Shown here: positions 57,896 to 64,000 of the stretch, piece by piece | Layout of the letters: every line of letters starts with the position of its first letter | Numbering within the stretch: position 1 is the stretch's first letter | DNA from: Sphingomonadaceae bacterium 3R27E2-A | Lineage (GTDB): Bacteria > Pseudomonadota > Alphaproteobacteria > Sphingomonadales > Sphingomonadaceae | Length of the DNA: 64,000 bases | Direction of reading: 5' to 3' | Assembly (NCBI GenBank): GCA_005503165.1 | Contig: SCNT01000012.1 | Span: 1-64,000 of the forward strand | The notes under the pieces: generated by a model | What the model saw: the letters and a program-made list of their open reading frames with translations, nothing else | Told to the model about the DNA's origin: nothing | The model's database searches: none | Translations under genes and position numbers: made by a program

Positions 57896-58675
57896 TTAGC
57901 TGTCCAACAGCGGCACCTGCCGCTGCGTTCGTGCGCGCCAGCCGAAGATGTCACCGAACCCGATCAGCCCATCGTAAAGCGCGCTCAGGATCAGGGATTG
58001 CCGACAGTGAACGTCGTATCGTTCGCGTGCCATCTTGAGGTGCTGGACAACCGTTTCGACGCTGATCCCGAGGATGATGGCGGTCTCCGCGGCGGTTTTG
58101 CCGCGTGCAGACCAGAGCAGGCATTCGCGCTGTCTGTCGCTCAGCATGGCTTTCGCCGGTCGACCGGCATCACCGCAAATCTTGAGTGCGCTGACCAGGG
58201 CAAGCGCACCGACCATTTCCGCAGCGATGAGGCTGGGCTTCGGCAGTTCCTGTCCCGGCGCGACAGCAAAGGAGCAGGTTCCGCGCGTTGCGCCTGGCAG
58301 GAAACGGGGAACGGTGTAGCCATCGCCGATGCCGCATTCGCGGCCCACCGCCAGCATTTGGCGATCTCCCCGCGTCATCGGGATCAATTCCTCAATGTCC
58401 TGCCACGAAAACCCGACCATCGACTTGTCGCAGGCACGGCGAACCGGATCGCGGCCAGCAAGATCAAAGCTGACATAAACTCTGGCCCATTCGTCCGGAT
58501 AGTCATGAATCAGGACTGCCGCTGTGGCGTCACGGCTCGGCGGGGATTCGAGTGTCAGCGCGTAGTGATCGAATCCCAGTTTCTGCGTTACCTTCGTTAG
58601 AGCTACCGACAGGTCACGCTCCAGGACGACCGCCTGCAATTCACCCGCAAACCCTTCGACGATTTCAAAGCACAT
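57896..58675 (-). CDS. luxR: LuxR family autoinducer-dependent regulator
   Basis: 259 residues. The autoinducer-binding domain has the typical PDEWARVYVSFDLAGRDPVR pattern with conserved Trp, Tyr, Asp and Pro, and a FSW segment. The C-terminal LuxR helix-turn-helix reads LSDRQRECLLWSARGKTAAE and IILGISVETVVQHLKMARER. It is the cognate regulator of the luxI gene and precedes it. No clear lux box was found by eye in the 119-bp gap. Confidence 0.9.
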   Translation of the reverse strand: MCFEIVEGFAGELQAVVLERDLSVALTKVTQKLGFDHYALTLESPPSRDATAAVLIHDYPDEWARVYVSFDLAGRDPVRRACDKSMVGFSWQDIEELIPMTRGDRQMLAVGRECGIGDGYTVPRFLPGATRGTCSFAVAPGQELPKPSLIAAEMVGALALVSALKICGDAGRPAKAMLSDRQRECLLWSARGKTAAETAIILGISVETVVQHLKMARERYDVHCRQSLILSALYDGLIGFGDIFGWRARTQRQVPLLDS

Positions 58676-58899
58676 AAGTCTACCTTGCGGCTGGCCCGGG
58701 GTCGCCCAATCCGCCCTGTGCCAACCGTCCAGCAGTGCCCGGGCAATGCAGCTTCAACCCGCATTTCCCAGCTGTTGACGTAATGCGCCCGATAAAGTTC
58801 CAGCTGATTGTTAGTTACAATATCGTAGCAATGTTCGCTCCCGCCCTATGATGGCTATGGCAAGATCGAGACTTCATTCAGTACCTCAGTTTATTTATA

Positions 58900-59752
58900 T
58901 TACGGCAGTTGACCTGACTCAATAGCCTGTAGGTCTGACTGCTGGCTAATCGCGCTCGCGGTGTGCTTGCCGCCCGGCCCTGCGAGCCGCCCCTTGAGGA
59001 GTTCGCGGTATCCGCCCTGCATGAGGTAGCGGGCACTGTTCAACAGCCGCTGCGTCTGCCGCCTTTCAGATGAACACTTCCATTCGATGGCGCGCCCCAG
59101 ATCGTGGCGTGGGTAGAGGACAGCTTCCGCAATGCCCCGCAGGGTTGGCTTCGGCAACTTCGTCGCGTTCAGGCAATCGAGAACTTTTAGCATCAAGGTC
59201 AGGCGACGGCGCTGCGCCGTTGTCGGATGCAGACAGCCAAAGGTCCCAAGCGAGGCATTGCCGGCGAACTGTTCGAGCACGGCCAGGCGTATCGCCCAAT
59301 AGTCGTCAGGCATGATCGCTACGTGATGCCCGTACGGGTGTTCCGGCGTCACGATCGTAATGCGGTGCAGCCCATTGCGATCAGCCAAAACAAGGTGCCG
59401 GTCGTGTCCGTCCGAAAAGTCGGAGATGATCGTCCGCCCGATCAGTATCGTTTGGGATGCAATTCCGGAGAGACCAGGCAGTGCGGGGGCAAGTACGATG
59501 ACCATGGGCGCAGCTGCCGCAAGCCAGGTCGCTGGATTGGACTTGGCGGAAACCTGCGGGCAAATCGGAAAAGCTCAGGCCCCAGTTTCGAGCCATCTCC
59601 CTGCATTGCGGTGCGAGCGGGTCAAGCCCGGCCGGTTCCCCCAGAGCCGCATATTGCAGCCGATAGTCGCGATTGCGGCGCAGGAACTCCTGGGCAAATC
59701 CGGCGAAGTCTAGAAGCTCGTCTCGTGCGTCGTTCCGAACGGAAACGTGCAT
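58900..59752 (-). pseudogene. DUF6499/DUF2285 gene, frameshifted
   Basis: The N-terminal DUF6499 part (FAGFAQEFLRRNRDYRLQYA, ARNWGL) lies in one frame from about 59752. The rest, beginning SAKSNPATWLAAAAPMVIVL and ending in the DUF2285 box YLMQGGYRELLKG, lies in another. The frame changes at about 59565-59590, near GGCCTGAGCTTTT. It is a paralogue of the intact gene at 21102-21875. Either a real one-base indel or a sequencing error would explain it. Confidence 0.75.
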
Positions 59753-59997
59753 GGATTTTCTCCCGCAGTCGCCGGGAGTTAGAACCCTGATCACAACCGC
59801 GGGCTATTCCGAGGTCTGGGTAGTGGCCTCCCCAGAACTTGGCAGTTCCGAGGAGCGCGAGCGCTTTGGAGGGGCGCTCTAATGTAGACGGTCGGAAGTG
59901 TTGATCACCGACCTGAGTGCGGGAAGCGACGCCATCGTCGTCAATTGGTCTGGTTCAGGCTGGTGCTCTCGAACGCCGAGCGCACCAGCCTGAGGCC

Positions 59998-60366
59998 TCA
60001 TGAACCGGATTTCTCAATTTTGGTGACCGTCCCGGTCTTCCCGTCCCAGACGATCGCAAAGCTCACCTTGTCGCCCTTGGCTAGCCCCTTGAGCAGATCG
60101 GGCTTGGCCATGAACCCCATGGTCATGCCCGGCCAGCCCAGCCCTGTGATCGGGCCATGCTCGATCGAGATCGCACCGGTTTCGGCATTGAGCGAGACGA
60201 TTTTGCCTTCGCCGGTGCCGCGCTTCGTTTCCTGCGCCATCGGCATATTCGCCATGCTGCCAGCGGTGGCGGTTTCGGCGGGTTTGGGTGCCTCGGCTGC
60301 TTTCTTGCAGGCGGCAAGCGAGGCCAGCAGCGCCAGGCTGGATGCAATCATCAGGAACTTCTTCAC
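59998..60366 (-). CDS. cusF: CusF-like periplasmic copper-binding protein
   Basis: 122 residues from a GTG that overlaps the cusA stop (GTGA). It has a signal sequence with a lipobox ([17 protein letters not shown]) and the CusF beta-barrel with the metal-binding set: [18 protein letters not shown], which contains His, Trp and two Met residues that bind Cu(I) or Ag(I). It hands metal to CusB/CusA. Last gene of the operon. Confidence 0.9.
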   Translation of the reverse strand: MKKFLMIASSLALLASLAACKKAAEAPKPAETATAGSMANMPMAQETKRGTGEGKIVSLNAETGAISIEHGPITGLGWPGMTMGFMAKPDLLKGLAKGDKVSFAIVWDGKTGTVTKIEKSGS

Positions 60367-63300
60367 TGTACTTCTCCTTCGGGTTGAACCTGGGATTGGG
60401 ATCTACGGCGAATCAACAGATAGGCCGCGGGGATGATCAGCATCGAGAGGAGCGGTGCGGTGAGCATGCCGCCGACCATCGGCGCGGCGATCCGGCTCAT
60501 CACTTCGGAGCCGGTGCCGCCACCGGCGAGCACCGGGAACAAGCCGGCAAGGATTACCGCCACCGTCATCGCCTTGGGCCGTACGCGCAGCAGCGCGCCT
60601 TCGCGCACGGCGGCGGCGACATTGCCATCGCTCCGCGCCTCGAGCGCCTGCTTGAGGTAGATCAGCATCACCACGCCAAACTCGGCGGCGACGCCTGCCA
60701 GCGCGATGAACCCGACCGCGCTCGCCACCGACTGGTTGTAGCCAAGCCAGTAGAGCAGCCACAGCCCGCCGGTCAGCGCGAAGGGCAGCGTGCCCATGAT
60801 CAGCAACGCTTCATCCCAGCGGCGGAAGGTCAGGTAGAGCAGCGCGAAAATGATCGCCAGCGTGACCGGAATGACCAGCTTCATCCGTTCCTTGGCGCGC
60901 ACGAAGAACTCGTACTGGCCGGTGTAGGAGACGCTGACGCCCGGCGGGAGTTTGACCTTGCTGGCGATTGTCTGCTGGATATCGCTAACCAGCGCCTGCA
61001 TGTCGCGGTCGCGTCCATCGACATAGATCCAGGTGACCGGCCGACCATTCTCGCTCCTGAGCATTGGCGGACCGTCGCTGATCCGAACCGAGGCGACCGT
61101 GCCAAGCGTGATCTGCTGGCCGGACGGCGTCAGCACCGGCAGATTGGCAAGCTTGTCGGGACTGTCGCGCAGTTCGCGTGGATAGCGCACGTTGATCGGA
61201 TAGCGCGCCAGCCCCTCGACCGTCTGGCCGATACTCTCGCCGCCGATCCCGCCCGAGACCACTGCCTGGACGTCCGCGACATTGAGCCCGTAGCGGCCCG
61301 CCGCAGCGCGGTTCACATCGACGTCGATGTAACGCCCGCCGGTCAGTCGTTCGGCGAGCGCCGAGGCGACGCCGGGCACGGTCTTCACTTGCCTCTCGAT
61401 CTGCTTTGCGGTGGCATCGATCTCGGAGAGGTTCGAACCCGCCACCTTGATGCCAACCGGGCTCTTGATCCCGGTCGCCAGCATATCGATGCGGTTGCGG
61501 ATCGGCGGAATCCAGAAATTGGCGAGCCCCGGCACTTTCACCCGTGCGTCCAGCTCTTCGACCAGCTTTTCCGGCGTCATGCCGGGGCGCCATGACCAGC
61601 GCGGTTTGAAGCGGATGGTCGTCTCGAACATTTCGAGTGGGGCAGGATCGGTCGCGCTGTCGGCGCGGCCCGCTTTGCCGAAGACGCTCTCGACCTCGGG
61701 CACGGTCTTGATCAGGCGGTCGGTCTGTTGGAGCAGTTTCCCCGCTTCGGCGGCGGAGAGACCCGGCAATGCCGAGGGCATGTAGAGCAGATCGCCCTCG
61801 TTCATTTGCGGCATGAACTCGCCACCGATCCGGTACATCGGCCACAGGGTAGTGACGAAGATCAGCGCCGCTGCAGCCAGGGTGCGCTTGGGATGCAGCA
61901 GGACCCAGTCGATGGCGGGCCGGTAGATGCGCGCTAGCCAGCGGTTGAGTGGGTTCGCTTCCTCACTCGGGATTTTTCCCCGGATCAGCAGTCCCATCAG
62001 CACCGGGATCAGCGTGATCGAAAGGAACGCAGCCGCCGCCATCGCATAGGTCTTGGTGAACGCAAGCGGCGCGAACAGGCGGCCCTCCTGCCCTTGAAGC
62101 GTGAAGATCGGCAGGAACGAAAAGGTGATGATCAGTAGGCTGAGGAACAGCGCTGGGCCGACCTCGGACGCGGCACTGGTGATCAGGCTCCAGCGCGTCG
62201 ACGCATCCGGTTCCCCGTCCGAGTTGGCCTGATGCCAGCGTTCGAGATGCTTGTGGGCATTCTCGATCATCACCACCGCCGCATCGACCATCGCACCGAT
62301 GGCGATCGCAATGCCGCCCAAGGAGAGGATGTTGGCGTTGAGACCCTGGAACCGCATGACGATGAACGCCAACAGGATACCGAGCGGGAGTGTCAGGATC
62401 GCCACCAGCGCCGAGCGCGCGTGCCAAAGGAACAGCGCGCAAACGAGCGCGACGATGACGAACTCCTCGATCAGCTTGTGATTGAGGTTGTCGACAGCGC
62501 GGTCGATCAGCCCCGAACGGTCGTAGGTTGGAACGATCTCGACGCCGGGGGGCAGGCTCTTCTTGAGGTCCTCGAGCTTCGCCCTGACCCCCTCGATCAC
62601 GGCGCGGGCGTTCTGCCCCTGGCGCATGACGATGACCCCGCCCGCAACCTCGCCTTCGCCGTTGAGTTCGGCCAGCCCGCGGCGCATCTCCGGGCCGACC
62701 TGCACCGTTGCGACATCGCCCACCGTCACCGGCACGCCGCCCGCCGCGGTGCGTAGCGGCACGGCGCGGAAATCGTCGAGCGTTTTCAGATATCCGCTGG
62801 CGCGCACGGTGTATTCGGCGCCCGCCATTTCCACACTTGCGCCGCCGGTTTCCTGATTGGCGCGTTTCAGAGCTTCCGTCACCTGATCGGCGGTGATGCC
62901 GTAAGCAGCGAGCTTCTGCGGGTCGACCACGACCTGATACTCTTTGACCATGCCGCCGACACTGGCGACCTCGGCAACGCCGGGCACCGTCTTGAGTTCG
63001 AAGCGCAGGAACCAGTCCTGCAAGCTGCGCAATTGGGCGAGATCGTGTCCGCCGGTCCTGTCGACCAGCGCGTATTCGTAGATCCAGCCCACCCCGGTCG
63101 CGTCCGGCCCGAGCGAGGCCTTTGCCCCTTCGGGCAGACGGCTCTGCACCTGGGAGAGGTACTCGAGCACGCGGCTCCTTGCCCAGTAGAGGTCGGTCCC
63201 GTCGTCGAACAACACGTAGACGAAGCTGTCGCCGCTGAACGAATAGCCGCGCACCACCCGCGCGCCCGGCACCGAAAGCATGGTCGAAGCGATCGGATAG

Positions 63301-63497
63301 GTGATCTGGTTCTCGACGATCTGCGGCGCTTGCCCCGGATAGCTGGTGCGGATGATGACCTGCACGTCGGACAGATCGGGCAGCGCATCGACCGGGGTGG
63401 TCCGGACGGCAAAGATGCCGATTGCGGCCAGCAGGAGCGCCAAACCAAGCACCAGATTGCGCGCCTTGACCGAAGCACGAATGATCGCGGCGATCAT
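60363..63497 (-). CDS. cusA: CusA-type heavy-metal efflux RND permease
   Basis: 1044 residues, full length for the HME-RND family, with twelve membrane segments and two large periplasmic loops. The proton-relay aspartate motif is [20 protein letters not shown]. Other features are the N-terminal [20 protein letters not shown] and the segment [17 protein letters not shown]. It exports Cu(I)/Ag(I) across both membranes with CusB and an outer-membrane channel. It overlaps cusB and cusF by 4 bp each. Confidence 0.92.
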   Translation of the reverse strand: MIAAIIRASVKARNLVLGLALLLAAIGIFAVRTTPVDALPDLSDVQVIIRTSYPGQAPQIVENQITYPIASTMLSVPGARVVRGYSFSGDSFVYVLFDDGTDLYWARSRVLEYLSQVQSRLPEGAKASLGPDATGVGWIYEYALVDRTGGHDLAQLRSLQDWFLRFELKTVPGVAEVASVGGMVKEYQVVVDPQKLAAYGITADQVTEALKRANQETGGASVEMAGAEYTVRASGYLKTLDDFRAVPLRTAAGGVPVTVGDVATVQVGPEMRRGLAELNGEGEVAGGVIVMRQGQNARAVIEGVRAKLEDLKKSLPPGVEIVPTYDRSGLIDRAVDNLNHKLIEEFVIVALVCALFLWHARSALVAILTLPLGILLAFIVMRFQGLNANILSLGGIAIAIGAMVDAAVVMIENAHKHLERWHQANSDGEPDASTRWSLITSAASEVGPALFLSLLIITFSFLPIFTLQGQEGRLFAPLAFTKTYAMAAAAFLSITLIPVLMGLLIRGKIPSEEANPLNRWLARIYRPAIDWVLLHPKRTLAAAALIFVTTLWPMYRIGGEFMPQMNEGDLLYMPSALPGLSAAEAGKLLQQTDRLIKTVPEVESVFGKAGRADSATDPAPLEMFETTIRFKPRWSWRPGMTPEKLVEELDARVKVPGLANFWIPPIRNRIDMLATGIKSPVGIKVAGSNLSEIDATAKQIERQVKTVPGVASALAERLTGGRYIDVDVNRAAAGRYGLNVADVQAVVSGGIGGESIGQTVEGLARYPINVRYPRELRDSPDKLANLPVLTPSGQQITLGTVASVRISDGPPMLRSENGRPVTWIYVDGRDRDMQALVSDIQQTIASKVKLPPGVSVSYTGQYEFFVRAKERMKLVIPVTLAIIFALLYLTFRRWDEALLIMGTLPFALTGGLWLLYWLGYNQSVASAVGFIALAGVAAEFGVVMLIYLKQALEARSDGNVAAAVREGALLRVRPKAMTVAVILAGLFPVLAGGGTGSEVMSRIAAPMVGGMLTAPLLSMLIIPAAYLLIRRRSQSQVQPEGEVQ

Positions 63498-64000
63498 TTG
63501 CCACCCCCGATCGGGCGAGCAGGAACGCCAGTCAGGCTGGCTTCGGAATCGAGCAGGAACTGGCCCGAGGCGACAACTCTTTCGCCACGTGTCAGGCCTG
63601 CGATGATTTCGGTCATGCCGCCGCCCTCGCGGCCCGTGCGAACCTCCGCCGGGCGGTAGCGGCCGTCAGCCAAGGCCAGCATGACCAGCGTGCGTGCGCC
63701 GGTGCGGATCACCGCCTCGCTCGGCACCAGCAGCGCAGGCGCACCACCATCACCGAACGCGACGCTGGCGAACATGCCGGGGCGCAGACGTCCTCTGGGA
63801 TTGGCAAATTCGATCCTGACGGTGAGCGTGCGGCTGTCGGCCTGTGCCGTAGGAAGTATCCCGATCACCCGGCCAGCGAAGGACTGACCGGGGAAAGCGG
63901 CGAGCGTCACCTGTCCGCTCTGGCCGATCTTCACCATCCCTGCCTGCGCCTCAGGGACGGCGGCGTTGAGCCAGACCGTGCCGATCCCGGTGACTTGTGC
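63494..64000 (-). CDS. cusB: CusB-type RND periplasmic adaptor, partial at window edge
   Basis: The visible 168 residues are the C-terminal part of a membrane-fusion protein: [20 protein letters not shown], then [20 protein letters not shown] and [20 protein letters not shown], ending [11 protein letters not shown]. The frame is open at base 64000, so the N-terminus is outside. It links CusA to the outer-membrane factor. The stop overlaps the cusA start. Confidence 0.9.
   Translation of the reverse strand, partial: AQVTGIGTVWLNAAVPEAQAGMVKIGQSGQVTLAAFPGQSFAGRVIGILPTAQADSRTLTVRIEFANPRGRLRPGMFASVAFGDGGAPALLVPSEAVIRTGARTLVMLALADGRYRPAEVRTGREGGGMTEIIAGLTRGERVVASGQFLLDSEASLTGVPARPIGGGK

Noticed and set aside
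60288-61595. 435-residue plus-strand frame rich in His, Arg and Asp
   Set aside because: Antisense shadow of cusA; composition follows complementary codons of the real gene.
1-64000. CRISPR arrays, rRNA genes, intact tRNA genes or intact IS elements
   Set aside because: No regular spaced repeats, no rRNA signatures, only the partial tRNA-Gly at 2684-2728, and no transposase frames were seen.

Overview
The window looks like a GC-rich alphaproteobacterium of the order Sphingomonadales (Novosphingobium, Sphingobium, Sphingopyxis or Erythrobacter-like). The evidence is the DUF932/ParB/strawberry-notch/DUF2493/DUF736/DUF2285/DUF2840 gene set typical of sphingomonad conjugative elements, an astexin-type lasso peptide cluster with an isopeptidase and a TonB receptor, and a luxI gene coupled to a phytanoyl-CoA dioxygenase gene. 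The genus cannot be fixed from the sequence alone.

Layout. 1-2.7 kb: the end of one integrated element, with an aquaporin fragment, a tyrosine integrase (1239-2504, minus) and a 45-bp 3' end of a tRNA-Gly(GCC) gene (2684-2728) that acts as an attachment scar. 3.2-30 kb and 35.5-45.2 kb: the backbone of a Tn4371-like integrative and conjugative element (ICE). It carries maintenance and replication genes (DUF932, ParB, strawberry-notch methylase/helicase, toprim protein, DUF2493, DUF736, DUF2285, repA with iterons), mobilisation genes (TraF protease, lytic transglycosylase, HUH relaxase, TraG) and a complete trbBCDEJKLFGI mating-pair operon.

Three cargo blocks interrupt or follow the backbone. 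Cargo 1 (14.0-18.1 kb, minus) is a PD-(D/E)XK-type nuclease plus an SF2 helicase, a Hachiman-like defence pair. Cargo 2 (30.0-35.3 kb) sits exactly between the traG/RHH genes and trbB. It has an acyl-carrier-like protein, an XRE repressor, an ImmA/IrrE metallopeptidase whose C-terminus looks like a chagasin-type inhibitor of papain proteases, a papain-like C1 protease and a thymidylate-synthase-like protein. These face an RHH regulator, a MazG-like protein and a uracil-DNA-glycosylase-like protein in convergent orientation. I regard this as the best candidate for an undescribed system. Cargo 3 (45.2-47.2 kb, minus) holds a fused nucleotidyltransferase-HEPN protein and the mobile mystery protein A/B (XRE/Fic) pair, the latter with a C-terminal frameshift.

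47.2-58.7 kb is a lasso peptide locus. A 45-residue precursor that is easily missed (47670-47807), a B protease and a C cyclase lie on plus. An isopeptidase, a TonB-dependent receptor, an ECF sigma factor, a GntR regulator, a PhyH-type dioxygenase, a LuxI synthase and a LuxR regulator lie on minus. 58.9-59.8 kb is a frameshifted DUF2285 gene. 60.0-64.0 kb is a copper/silver efflux operon (cusB-cusA-cusF, minus; cusB runs off the window). No second tRNA-Gly fragment, rRNA gene, CRISPR array or intact IS element was seen, so the right ICE boundary is probably outside the window.
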